A stretch of 64,000 bases of DNA from Chinchilla lanigera (Eukaryota > Chordata > Mammalia > Rodentia > Chinchillidae). Position numbers and translations under genes: made by a program. Below are positions 22,600 to 32,685 of this stretch, one piece after another. The stretch covers positions 35,362,025 through 35,426,024 of the forward strand of contig NW_004955404.1 of assembly GCF_000276665.1 (NCBI RefSeq). Direction: 5' to 3'. The first letter of the stretch is position 1. Each line of letters opens with the position of its first letter. The notes under the pieces were generated by a model. The model had not been told where the DNA came from and made no database searches. It saw nothing but the letters and a program-made list of their open reading frames with translations.

Positions 22600-24810
22600 A
22601 ATCCAGGATGCTGGGAAGAAGGAGGAAAAACAGTGATGATGTGGCAAGGACTGTTAGGAAATGCAAAGCAAAAACCCTGGGAAAAAAGTGAAAATAATTG
22701 ACAGATTGGACCAAGACAAAACAGTGGTAGATGTCTCTCATTCTTATATAATTGTTCACCCAGTCTCACAATTCCAAAGAGCAAGGACATGATCATGGAA
22801 TGAAAGTCTGCTGTGCCAATGAAGTCAACAACAAAACCCACAAAGCATGGTACAGTGATGGAGGAGGTGCAGGAACTCCTCAGTGTGTAGATGCAGGATC
22901 ACCATCAGTATCGAGTCCCACTCAGCTTAATGTTTATTCAAGGAAAAGGAAAAAGCCTTGAGAAGACTTGAATTTAAAACAGAATGAACAGGGTGCATCT
23001 TTTACTGCCAGATATGGAAGGCTTAACAGATTCAAGGCAAGAGCCAGCCTTCACAATTTACAAGTAAGTGGTGAGGCTGTTAGTGCAAATACTACAGCCG
23101 CTCAAGAATTTCCAGCAACACTTAGAGAAATCACTGATGGAGGTACTTATTTATTCCAACACGTTCTGAACATCAGCGAGACAGGACTGTACTAGAAGAG
23201 AATGTTAGAACAAAGTTACATCAGGAAAGAGGAAAAGAAGATGCCAGGCTTCAGATCAGCAAAGGACAGACTTACTATGTTTGTGGCAATGTTTCCAGTG
23301 ATATGAAATTAAAGCTTCTCTTAGTTTACCATTCAGAAAATCCAGGATCACTCAGAAACATAGCCAAGGGCTCCCTAGATTTTTTATGGAATGTAACTCC
23401 AAAATTTCGGTTACAAAGGTCATTTCTCAGGACGGGTTTTTCCACCAATTTGTCCCAGAGATAGAGAAACATTTTTCAGAGAAAGACATCTCATTCACAT
23501 TCTTTTGCTGTTTGACAGTGTACCAGGTCACCTCAAATTCATGGGTGACTTTTATCCCAGTGTCAGAGTGGTACATCTGCTACCAAATACTATGGTGTTC
23601 ATCAACCTATGGACCAAGGAGCTACTGCGACTTTTAAGAAATATTACTTACGTCATGCTTTTCATCAGGCAGTGAAGGCAACTGATGAAACAAGAACTTT
23701 GTGACAGTTTTGGAAGGATACAATGTCTATGAGACCATAAGAAAACATCAGCTTTGCTTCATATGAGGTGTTGGGAGCCGCTGCAACTGCTTATTGGTCA
23801 TATGTGTGAGGGCAGGATGGAGCCAGAGTGCCTCAAGAGGTCAAGCTACCTTGGGATTGAAAAAGTATCCTGCCTGGACAAGTACAGTCTTTAGTCGCTA
23901 GGCTACATTACCTCTCCTGATACTAGCTTTGAAAGAGTGTAAAACAAAGGCCCCTACTGTTGCAATCAGTCCTCTTTCCATCAGGTAAGAGGTAACTTTA
24001 CCTGACCCAGCTCTTGTCTCTTGTCTCTTGTCTTTATTTTTCTCAAACCCACTGCCATTTCTCTCCAGGGTACAAGGAGAGACCAATGAGGTTCCCTACA
24101 GTGAGGATTTCCTGTCACCATGAATGGGTTTTTGAACCTTTGCCTACAGTTTGTCCATGAAGTTCACAGACTTGAGAAGACCAGCAAAGAGTCCAAAGAT
24201 GTCTTCAACAAATTAATAGACTCTTCAACAAATTAGTGACCCTTAGCAATGAGTGGGATCTATGTCTGCAAGGAGACAACTTCACGGACTTTCTTACTGT
24301 GTAACATGAGGAGCTGACTAATGAGAACCTGATGGAATTAAAGTCCCAGTGAAAAGATGAAGAAAGCCATGAGGGAGGTGTAACTGGACAACCAAAGAGA
24401 TTCACAACACAGGAAATGGAAAGGGGATTTTCTTTACTGAACAGACAATATTAGGTGTTGAGGCACAGGACCTCAATGTAGAATGATACACGAAGTTTGC
24501 TGCAGCTGTTTAGAATGCCATCCAGCTCTATGGATGAGAAAAAAGAACTACTGCTAGACGTCACCGGGTTGATTTTCAAGAGGGTAGATAGAACTGACTC
24601 GGTTAACAACCCACGTCATCAACATCAGCTGTGAGTGAAATTCTACCTTGCCCTTCATCTCCTATTGCTGATGGTCCTGCAGCTCCAACAACATCAGGTG
24701 TGGGCCAAAGTCCACCTTGCTCTCCATCTCTTATTACTAGTGATCCTTCAGCTCTGCCTTTTCCCACTTGCCCTCCCACTTTCAGGTGCTTTCAGGGTCC
24801 AGCACTTAAT
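22600..24810 (+). pseudogene. Tigger transposase pseudogene (TIGD1-like), frameshifted and interrupted
   Basis: Fragments in several + frames reassemble in the order of a pogo-type transposase. These are an N-terminal helix-turn-helix part near 22680 (VKIIDRLDQDK), a CENP-B-type DNA-binding part (RFKARASLHNLQVSGEA, 23025-23080), the DDE core, a C-terminal part at 24150-24400 (LEKTSKES, EELTNENLMEL) and the proline/serine-rich tail SEILPCPSSP (24634-24663). In the core, the second and third catalytic aspartates are readable: DSVPGH with Asp codon 23514-23516, and HQPMDQG with Asp codon 23612-23614, about 33 codons apart as in pogo transposases. The first, normally within N-x-D-E-T, reads NISET with serine at 23175-23177. 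Stops (for example 23193), frameshifts and the inserted LTR make it non-functional. Confidence 0.92.
23769..24100 (+). mobile_element. Solo LTR of ERV2/ERVK (IAP-like) type inside Tigger
   Basis: A 332-bp segment begins TGTTGGGAGCCGC, a start characteristic of rodent ERV2 (IAP-like) LTRs, and ends CCCTACA, giving the TG...CA termini. It cuts the transposase reading region. The flanking 6-bp duplication ATGAGG (23763-23768) / GTGAGG (24101-24106) has one mismatch; 6 bp is the ERV2 integration length. The transposase text resumes correctly after it. No internal retroviral genes are present, so it is a recombined solo LTR. Confidence 0.85.
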
Positions 24811-24870
24811 GGTATCAATAACTTGGGGAAAATGATATTATATGGAAAATTCCATTGTGAAATATAAGAT

Positions 24871-26984
24871 GTTACAGATATGCTAGTTATCTGATCTTTT
24901 TGTATCACCAAATGCTTGGTTTTTCTTTTCTAATAACATCACAAGTTCAACAACTTATTTTCCAAGCTATAGTCTCTACTAGAATGCAAGAAATCAATAC
25001 CCTAATATTCACCTATAAGGTTTTATTAGATTTACTTATATTCCTCTGTGTCACCATTCTACCAGAAATAGAGAATGAAGTCTTTTCAAGAAGTGTTTGT
25101 CAAGGTGTTTGAAACATAAGTGACAAGTGGATGCTTGATGAAAGAATGTTGTGTGTGTGAAATTCAAACTGATAAAAGTAGATTGTAATATGGATGATAT
25201 CGTGAAACATCTTGCTAGTTCATATGTATGTACTACAGAGTTCTTTAGATCATTTGTGATCCACAGATCATTTATGTTGCCTAAAATCTGTCTGTGTATA
25301 CGCAAATAATTATTATTTTAAAAATTCAAAGTAGTTGTGACTATGATAAGCTATTAATTCTTTCTTAAATAAAAATAATGTACTTTCATTACCAGAAATA
25401 AAAACAGAATGTTAAAATAAAAGTTGTTCTTTGCTTTAAGATCCAAAGAGAATGTCTGAGGATCAAGTAGGGAATTGTACCAAGCTGAAAAGTATAAGAG
25501 AAGGGAAGCCTAAAAAACAGTCTTTACAATTTCTACTGATAATTCTTACTAATTTCTTCAACAGCCTTAAAACCCTCATCTCTTAGACATTGTGTCAGAA
25601 CTGTCAGAAATATTTATATTTTCTCTTGCTCTTAAAATATGTTCTTATTATGTTGTAAAAAATCTTAAAATTTTATCTGAAAAAATATCACATGTCAAAT
25701 TTTTGATAAGGGCATACAGTGTTGGCCCAGGAAACTGAACAGATTGATATCCAATAGGCTTGAGATGGGTACAGTCTTGAGAGTCTATTCAAATGTTGTA
25801 AATTCTAGAAATGTAGCCAGAGGGAAAACTTTGGGCCACTAAAGAGTAAGTTGGTAGGCCACTGTGGCATACATTGCATGCAAAGAGCACTAGATGACCT
25901 TAAAAACATTCCTAGGCATCATTTGGGTATTAGGCTCTCTTTAAATGGGATAAATATTAATAACTGCTCAATAGCATGTTGAAGTTAACACAGAGTACCT
26001 GAAATCTAAGTTTTAAATCCAACTTATGCTTTAATTGAGTCCTGTGACTAAATTACATTGGTTTTTGATCAAAAAGTATTTTGACCATATAAAATATGCT
26101 ACTTTTCCCTATCCATGCTGTTATACAAACCTTAAAAACATGTATATTGTCCTAACTTCTCTGGTATTTTTCACAATTGGTAAATATTTTAACATGCATT
26201 TTAATGTACACAAGTATTTATAAAGTAAATGTTTTCTAGCTGGAAGCATACATGACTATGTACAACTCACTAGAAGCAGGATAAAGGGAATTTAAGTAGT
26301 TTAAAATTGTTAAGCAAGGGCCACTTCTTTTAATAGGAAAAGGATTTCTATTAAGTTCTCGAGGAAGCACATTTGAGTATTAAGACAAATTCTAGGGCTT
26401 ACACACTGGAATATTATTTGTAGACTTCAAAGACCTTAGAGTGTACCAAAGAATAATGATAGTTAATACAGTTTGGCATTTAAATTAAAAGCTGATATAA
26501 GAAAGAAAAAGGCAGAAAGATCCCACAGGATTGTACATGATGTATGAGGGATAGTGGGATTCAGAGTGAGAGGGGCCCCAGGATAACTCAGGGCCTTTCC
26601 CCCACTCAGCCTCTTCATTGTTCTATGAAGGCAGATGAAGCATCTTTCAGATAATTTGAAGTACCTATTTCTAGTGTTTTCTGGAGTTCATTCCCTTGAA
26701 AATCAACAACTTCCTTAAAAAGCTAGTTTTGAACATTTCACTACTAGTTTCCTCATAATCTCAATCTCTACTACTGCGATATGTTACTGAAAACATACAA
26801 ATACTTCTGAGCTGTTGTTAAGCAGTTCAACTTTAAAATAAATATCTTTAATGCTCTTTCTAGACTACAAGTGTCAACAGGGGGAGAAAAAATGAGGGTA
26901 ATCGATTTTAAAGGATCTTTTGGCCTGCAGTTTTGTTTTCTTTGAAACTTCTTCTAAATTCCTTTAAAAGACAAGCAAGTTAAC
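24871..26984. other. Unassigned AT-rich sequence
   Basis: No repeat or gene recognised. Open frames are short and featureless. Confidence 0.4.
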
Positions 26985-27425
26985 ACTGCTTTGCACACTT
27001 CCGCTACGCTTCACTCAACAGGACAAAATCCAAACTCCTCAGCACATCTTTCTATTTCCATTCAGCCATTTCTCCATTCATTCTGGAAGTAATCTCAGCA
27101 GGCCACTTACCGCTTTCTGTATGCGTTTCGTGTGATGTTCTCTCAGCTGGAAATGTTGCGTTTATTTACTTGATGAGTATGTGCCCATAGCAAAAACAAC
27201 TCATAGGCTGACGCCCCTGTGAACACTGGAAAGTACAGGCAATATCTGGCAGTTTCTTCACTGTAGTTCCCTTGGCTCTAGCATCGTTGTTGTCACTATC
27301 TTTGTAGGTTTATCTCTGCCATGAGCCTGCAAATTCCTCATAAAGAGCAATCATACCTTATACCAGCATGATTCTCTAGTACCTGGATAGAGGAAGCATT
27401 TTAGAAAGCATGGATGAACAATCTA
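26985..27425 (+). mobile_element. L2-like LINE 3' fragment, + strand
   Basis: GGACAAAATCCAAACTCCTCAGCAC at 27021 resembles the L2 block 'aaaatccaaactccttagcac'. The right end (GAGCCTGCAAATTCCTCATAAAG...AGTACCTGGATAGAGGAAGCATTTTAGAAAGCATGGATGAA) follows the L2/MIR-type 3' end 'gtaagctccttgagggcag...cacagtaggtgctcaataaat...gaatgaa'. Very old and diverged. Confidence 0.5.
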
Positions 27426-27604
27426 GGAGTGCAATACAAGAAGAGAAATATGATGAAGAAATTAAATATGCTCAAAACAAGGATGAGTGAGAAGTTCAAG
27501 AATTAAAAATTCCAGTTTACCTGACAATTTTCTTAGGAGCAACTCCTGTAATGTCTTTCAAAACCACCTTCTCCATGCAACTCTATGAAATACAGTACTG
27601 AAAT

Positions 27605-27792
27605 TATTCCATTCCAGTTAAAAAATGTTTTAGTTTTTCTTTTATTTTATGAAAAGAAAAAAATCATAATAAAATATTAAAGAATAGCAGCAGTTAATAT
27701 ACTGTATTCTTATCTTCAAAGCAGTTACTCAGAGTGCAAGACACAAATTTAAAAGATCCTTACAAAAAAGATACAAGCAATAATACAAAACT
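27605..27792 (-). mobile_element. 5'-truncated L1 3' end, minus strand
   Basis: In reverse complement it reads CTTGCACTCTGAGTAACTGCTTTGAAGATAAGAATACAG...TGCTGCTATTCTTTAATATTTTATTATGA...AAAATAAAAG. The same order is seen in the plus-strand L1 tails at 30840-30962 and 48160-48272. Confidence 0.75.
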
Positions 27793-27794
27793 TT

Positions 27795-27910
27795 TTTTTC
27801 TTTGTTTGCCTGTTTGCTTGTTTGTTTGTTTTTTCAGGTACCGGGAATCTAACTCACTACCTTGAGCTTTCAGGCAGGAGCTTTGCTGCTGAGCTAAATC
27901 CCCAGCCCCC
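27795..27910 (-). mobile_element. ID SINE, diverged, minus strand
   Basis: T-rich tail with TTTG units, then CAGGTACCGGGAATCTAACTCACTACCTTGAGC and GCTGCTGAGCTAAATCCCCAGCCCC. A flanking CAAAACTTT direct repeat is seen (27786-27794 and about 27911-27919). It lies immediately beside the L1 tail at 27605-27792. Confidence 0.88.
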
Positions 27911-29152
27911 CAAAACTTTATTTTCAATGATGTAAGATAAACTAGTAGTATAAATGGAGCTGATTAGCGTAGATACTAAATAAAATACACAAGTATACTT
28001 AATGTACTCAAGAGCATATAATGAATTGATACCTCTCAAACATGTAGATTTACCCTCTCTTCATACATTTACACTCTTCCATCTCTCTATCTAGGTGCCC
28101 CTCTTAACAACTGAAAAATATTTGTGTGATTATGTTTTCCTACATGTTTATAAGATCCACCATTTACAACTTTTTGTTTTCTTTCTGTATTTAGCTTCTG
28201 CATATAGCATTCAAATGCTGTTGAAGTTAATGTCATTCTATTCAAACACTGTGCAAACATTGAGTTCAGTCTACACACTACGTTATCATCTGCAAAAATT
28301 TAATGGAAATATTCTGTGTTTTGTTTTACCACAGTAGACAGGTACTTGAACAAAAATGACCTTTTCATATCTTAAGTTCCTCAAATTCACCACTGTGATT
28401 CAGTTTTGCATACTATACCTGCTGAGTTCTAATGCAAACTGTCACAGTGTGCGGTCCCTGCTACTATAAACACAAAATCTTTCTCATTGTGATTTCATAT
28501 CTTCAGCACTGATTATAATGATTCTTTGTCAGCTCTAAGCTGTCAACATGGTTCTCAAAGGACTGCACTCTTAGTTAAAAAAATTACTGAGAACTAGTCA
28601 CCCGGAATTAAAGGTGGACTAATGTTCTCAGATAAAAGACAAAAGGAAAACAAATTTTTCCCTACTGACAAGGAAAAAAAAAAAAGAGCTGTGGAGTTTT
28701 GTGCTATCACCTCACTAATGAAATACAATAGGTTTTTAGCAAAGTACTTGGCTTCGCTTATTTCTTCTCATTTTACCACAGCAATAATCTAACTTTAAGC
28801 CACTGGTAGTTATTCTTTTGTTTAATCCTCCTTAGCACATTTCCTTTTTCATAAAAAGTGATAAACTACACAAACACTCAACTGCATGATTACCTAAATA
28901 CCTCTGCTAATTTGCCAAGGTTAGCAGAAATGGTGCATAGAGTATATTATTGGCTACGCCTGGATGAAAGGTGCAGAAACAGCACCAGGCTATATATTTC
29001 ACACTTCATAAACAAAATGGAGAAACATACTACAGAGGTGCAATATTTATCTAATCTAAATTCAGGCAACATCAGTAGCTTTAATCTCTAATAGATTAAA
29101 TCACTGTCTCCTCAAGAAGTGACCAAATAATTAACCCAACAAATCAGACAAT
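27911..29152. other. Unassigned sequence
   Basis: No confident repeat or gene. Both-strand short ORFs at 28087-28337 overlap each other and carry no recognised domain. Confidence 0.4.
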
Positions 29153-29168
29153 GAAAATATTCACTTAT

Positions 29169-29271
29169 GGGGCTGGGGATTTAGCTCAGCGGCAAAGCGC
29201 CTGCCTGGCAAGCGCAAGGTCGTGAGTTCGGTTCCCGGTACCGGAGAAAAACCAGAAAAACCAGAAAAACC
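29169..29271 (+). mobile_element. Young ID SINE with perfect 16-bp TSD, + strand
   Basis: The tRNA-Ala-like body starts GGGGCTGGGGATTTAGCTCAG (A box) and contains GTGAGTTCGGTTCCC (B box), so an internal pol III promoter is visible. The tail is not poly(A) but GGTACCGGAG followed by three AAAAACCAG-type units. The direct repeat GAAAATATTCACTTAT is identical at 29153-29168 and 29272-29287, implying recent insertion. It is the only complete plus-strand copy in the window. Confidence 0.97.
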
Positions 29272-29383
29272 GAAAATATTCACTTATATGAATGCTGTAT
29301 AAACAATATTTTCTTATATGAATAATATTCACTTATATGAACAATATTAACAATATTCACTTATATGAATGCTGTATAAACAA
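29272..29383. repeat. Local tandem duplication next to the SINE
   Basis: ATATTCACTTATATGAATGC followed by TGTATAAACAA occurs at about 29276-29305 and again at 29353-29383. A partial copy (AATATTCACTTATATGAACA) lies between at about 29324-29343. The period is about 75 bp with an inner partial unit. Confidence 0.85.
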
Positions 29384-30079
29384 AGTAGTGGAAAATAACT
29401 CCACAGAGTAGAGCAGAACAATGCCTGGAAGAGTTTGAAGGTTTTATTTTTTCCATTTATTTATCTATTCATACTGAAATATATTGAATGTCTATGAGCT
29501 GAGAAAAGTGCTAGGCATTGAAATACTAACAATAAATAATGATTTCTTATACAATAGGGATCACAGTTTTGTGAGCAGAGACAGCTACCTAGACAAAATT
29601 AATGAAACAAAGCATTGTAGTACTTATATCAGTAATGCTATCTAAGTCATATGAAATGATCCCCAGCTGCAGTTGCTTATGATGACTTAGCCTTCACAGT
29701 TGGGTTGCAGTTCTCTTCTACCTCATCTTCCTTTGGAACCCAAATTACAGGAGATAGTGGGCTATTTCTGGCTTTAGAATTTTGTATCAGGAAGGGATTC
29801 ATGTCACTTCATTCATATTTCAACTGCCAGACAGAATAACCAGAGCAAAACCTCAATTTAGTGGACAAGCACAATTCTTCCTCCAGAAAACACTGTGAAT
29901 AATAATGCAGCTTTCATAATACCATAAAAGATGGATGGACCAAGTGCTTTTGGAAGATAGGGTGGAAACCAGTGTTACTTCTTAGAAATATCTGGAGTGG
30001 AAAAAACATCACAGAGGAGGTGACAATGGAAGAACAACAAATACACTCTATTAAATATCTTATCACATAATTAAAGAGG
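29384..30079. other. Unassigned sequence
   Basis: TATTTATCTATTCATACTG...GTGCTAGGCATTG (29458-29520) resembles a common ancient mammalian repeat phrase, too weakly to name. No gene. Confidence 0.4.
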
Positions 30080-30962
30080 GAAAATGTAATTCCTTACAGT
30101 ATTTCATGGGCAACTTGGAGACATATGAGAGAATATATTTGACACTGAAATTTCATCTCACTCCAGAAAGAATGGCTATAATCAAGAAATCCAACAATAA
30201 CAAATGCTAGTGGGGCTGTGGGGAAAAAGGAACCCTTCTCCACTGTGGGTGGGAGTGTAGACAGGTACAACCACTGTAGAAATGATGGTGGTGATTGTTC
30301 AGACAACTAAGATTAGAGGTGGCATTCAATCCAGCTGTTCCCCTTCTGGGTATCATCCCAGAAAAATTAAAAATATCATACCACAGTGACATATGTGCAC
30401 CCATGTTTATGGTAACACAATTTGTAATAGCTAAATTGTGGAGGCAACCCAGATGTCTATCAACCAAGGAATGGATAAAAAAGATACAGTCTTTCTATAC
30501 AATGGAATATTACTCAGCCATAAAGAAAGATAAACTTGACATTTTTATAGGTATATAAATGCAACTTGAGTCCATACTCATAAGTGAAACAAATCAGAGT
30601 CACATGTGTGAATACTGTATTATCTCCCTGACATGAGAAACTGAAAGAGTAAAGGTCTAAAATATACAAGAGATATTATGAAATGGGAAGAAATTGTTTA
30701 AAAGGCAAAAGTAGGATGGGGAGAGGGGGAGGGAAGGAAGGGAAGAGGAAAAAAATGCTAGTTAGTTATATGACTAGTGGCTCCTAGTTCATTGAACAGA
30801 AAATTTGTGCAAATATTGGCTGCAGAATTCTTTATGCCCATATCTTGTACTCTGAGTAACTACTTTAAAGATAACAATATGTGATATATTTACTATTGCT
30901 ATTCTCCTTTTATTTTGTGATGACATTTAGTTTTATTTTTTCCATAAAATACAAAAAAGAGA
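30080..30962 (+). mobile_element. 5'-truncated L1: ORF2 3' end and 3' UTR, + strand
   Basis: L1 landmarks are in order: TTTCATCTCACTCCAGAAAGAATGGCTATAATCAAGAAATC, GGGGCTGTGGGGAAAAAGGAACCCTTCTCCACTGTGGGTGGG, GTTCCCCTTCTGGGTATC, CAATGGAATATTACTCAGCCATAAAGAAAGATAA, CATACTCATAAGTGAAACAAATCAG, a G-rich stretch (30716-30752), then an A-ending 3' UTR. The ORF2 C-terminal frame is degraded. Both-strand ORFs here are shadows. Confidence 0.93.
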
Positions 30963-31464
30963 ATATCTTCTAGTAAGAGATGAAAATTTCAGAATCTGAA
31001 ATGTAATACTTTGCCGAAAGGCAGAAGTAGTGATGTAGGCCAGATTTTGAAATATTCTGACGTCTAGGTGTCAGATACTGGAAATGTTCTGTTGTTACTG
31101 GACAGCCTCAGGACATTTTTTACAAGGTATCTGATTTTAGATAAAGCTCTCCAGTCTCATGGAGGAATATAGAATAATGGGCAGGTAGAGGATATGCTAG
31201 ACAAGAACATGAAGGCCTGAAATAGAAGAGAAGCTTTGGAATGGCAAACGGTATACTGCTTTTTCCGGAAAAGGTTTAATCTGATGAAACACATCAGTTA
31301 AGATTGAGGACTTCAGCTGGTACATCTTTGATACTGGGATAAAAGTGATTAAATACATAGAAGAAAAGACATTTATGCAATGATTGCAACAATTTTAAAT
31401 TATTAAGCCATTACTATTTTAATTATAAATTATTCTTAAATAATTTGGTAAAATATTTAAAGCA
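30963..31464. other. Unassigned sequence
   Basis: No repeat or gene recognised. Confidence 0.4.
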
Positions 31465-31690
31465 TGAAATCTTACCTATCTTTAAGTGTATAATTCTGTG
31501 GAATTACGTGTAGTTACATAATTGTGAAGTCAACATCACTATCCATCCATAGACCTATTTCACAGTATGACACTGAACCTTTATGCTAATTATAGAGTAA
31601 CCCTCATTTCTCTTATTCCAGCCTCTGGCGACCACCCACCATTTTACTTCTTGTCTTATATGAATAATAGTCATACACTTCCTATGAGCA
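31465..31690 (-). mobile_element. Old L1 3' UTR fragment, minus strand
   Basis: ACCTATCTTTAAGTGTATAATTCTGTGGAATTACG...AACATCACTATCCATCCATAG...CCAGCCTCTGGCGACCACCCACCATTTTACTTCTTGTC. This is the degraded reverse complement of the mammalian L1M 3' UTR block whose sense strand contains 'gtagaatggtggttgccaggggctgg'. Confidence 0.7.
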
Positions 31691-31869
31691 TTTAAATAAC
31701 ATTGAAAAAATACATTAACTATGATTCTATAATGCTTTTATAAATTGTATTACTCTGATTATCAGCCCAAGTATAATATTAATATGAAATTTGTTGTCTG
31801 GGTAAGCTCACGGCCACACAAGCTTGGAAATTCATTAGGATTGACCTGACTAACCGTGCTGTGCTAGAT

Positions 31870-32240
31870 TTCTATCATTTTGACAAAATTCCTGAATTTA
31901 AAGGAAGAAAGGTTTAATTTGGTTCATGGTTTCAAAAGATTCAGTCCATTGTTCTTTGGCCCCCTTGCCTTTAGGACGGTAGCAAGGCAGAAACATCATG
32001 GTGGGAGGGCATAAGAGAGGAAAGCTGATGACTTCGTAGAAGCCCCGAAGCAGAGCAAGCAAGAGCTTGATTCTATAGGCTCCCCCTCCCGCTTTTGTTC
32101 CACCTGAGCCCTGCCCTGCTGAATAGCGCCGCTGACATTCAGGATGAGTGTCCCCCTTCAATTCGATGTCCTATCTGCCAATCAGGTGAACCCAGATGTG
32201 CTTCTCTGAGTTTCCAGGTGTTTCTCGATCCAAATAAGTT
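31870..32240 (+). mobile_element. A-type medium-copy repeat, + strand
   Basis: TTTAAAGGAAGAAAGGTTTAATTTGGTTCATGG, then ACATCATGGTGGGAGGGCATAAGAGAGGAAAGCTGATGAC and a GC-richer right half (about 32080-32150), ending near AAGTTGAAAATCAAGG. Same family as 4655, 7140, 9610 and 19112, and the copy in which the 'catcatggtgggagggcat' core is best preserved. Confidence 0.65.
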
Positions 32241-32584
32241 GAAAATCAAGGTTAATTGTTACACATGATAAAGTAATCGGTTAATGTTTATCACAGTGAA
32301 GGGTACAGAAGAGGAACAGCAGGAAATTCACATAGAAAAAGATGAAAATGTCCCAATATTTTTTTTTTTAAATTTCCTCACTTCACAGGCATCACATAGA
32401 TACAACATATTGTCTGTCTGCTAACTGCAGGTGTTGTGACAGCATTCTTTGCGCAGGAAAGGCTGCTCGAGCCTTAGACTCCAAAGTCATTTAAAGAGTT
32501 GATCACACATCTGCCATGTGACCAGCAATGGGTAGAACCTAAACCAGGCATCACATGCATATCACAGAAATTCTCATGTTCACT

Positions 32585-32675
32585 CTATTTTTTTTGTTTT
32601 TGGTACCTGGAATTGAACTCAGGACCTTGTGTTTGCCAGGCAGGCTCTTATGCCTCTGAGCTATATCCCCAGCCA
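32585..32675 (-). mobile_element. ID SINE, minus strand, with TSD
   Basis: T-rich start, then TTGGTACCTGGAATTGAACTCAGGACCTTGTGTTTGCCAGGCAGGC and CTCTGAGCTATATCCCCAGCC. The direct repeat CATGTTCACT lies at 32575-32584 and 32676-32685. Confidence 0.93.
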
Positions 32676-32685
32676 CATGTTCACT

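Larger units (their letters stand above)
22403..24870 (+). mobile_element. Tigger (pogo/TcMar) DNA transposon, decayed
   Basis: The left end reads CAGTAAGTCCATGACTTACAAAC, the Tigger-type terminus, with a palindromic GTAAGTC-CAT-GACTTAC at 22410-22426. It is followed by a complete but broken transposase reading region up to about 24800 (see the pseudogene entry). A solo LTR is inserted at 23769-24100. I cannot find the right terminal inverted repeat, so the 3' border is approximate. Tigger elements moved by cut-and-paste into TA sites. Confidence 0.9.

Noticed and set aside
24631..24867. A small proline-rich gene
   Set aside because: The frame is the C-terminal tail of the broken Tigger transposase (SEILPCPSSP...).
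22403..24870. A domesticated TIGD-type host gene
   Set aside because: Multiple stops and frameshifts, an LTR insertion, and a lost catalytic Asp; no sign of purifying selection.
29169..29245. A tRNA-Ala gene
   Set aside because: The tRNA-like body is followed by the SINE tail and flanked by a target duplication, so it is an ID retroposon, not a tRNA locus.
29272..29383. CRISPR-like repeat-spacer array
   Set aside because: Only two full units and one partial unit of AT-rich local duplication in eukaryotic DNA.
30040..30470. Potential coding exon with frames on both strands
   Set aside because: It is the degraded C-terminus of L1 ORF2 and its antisense shadow.
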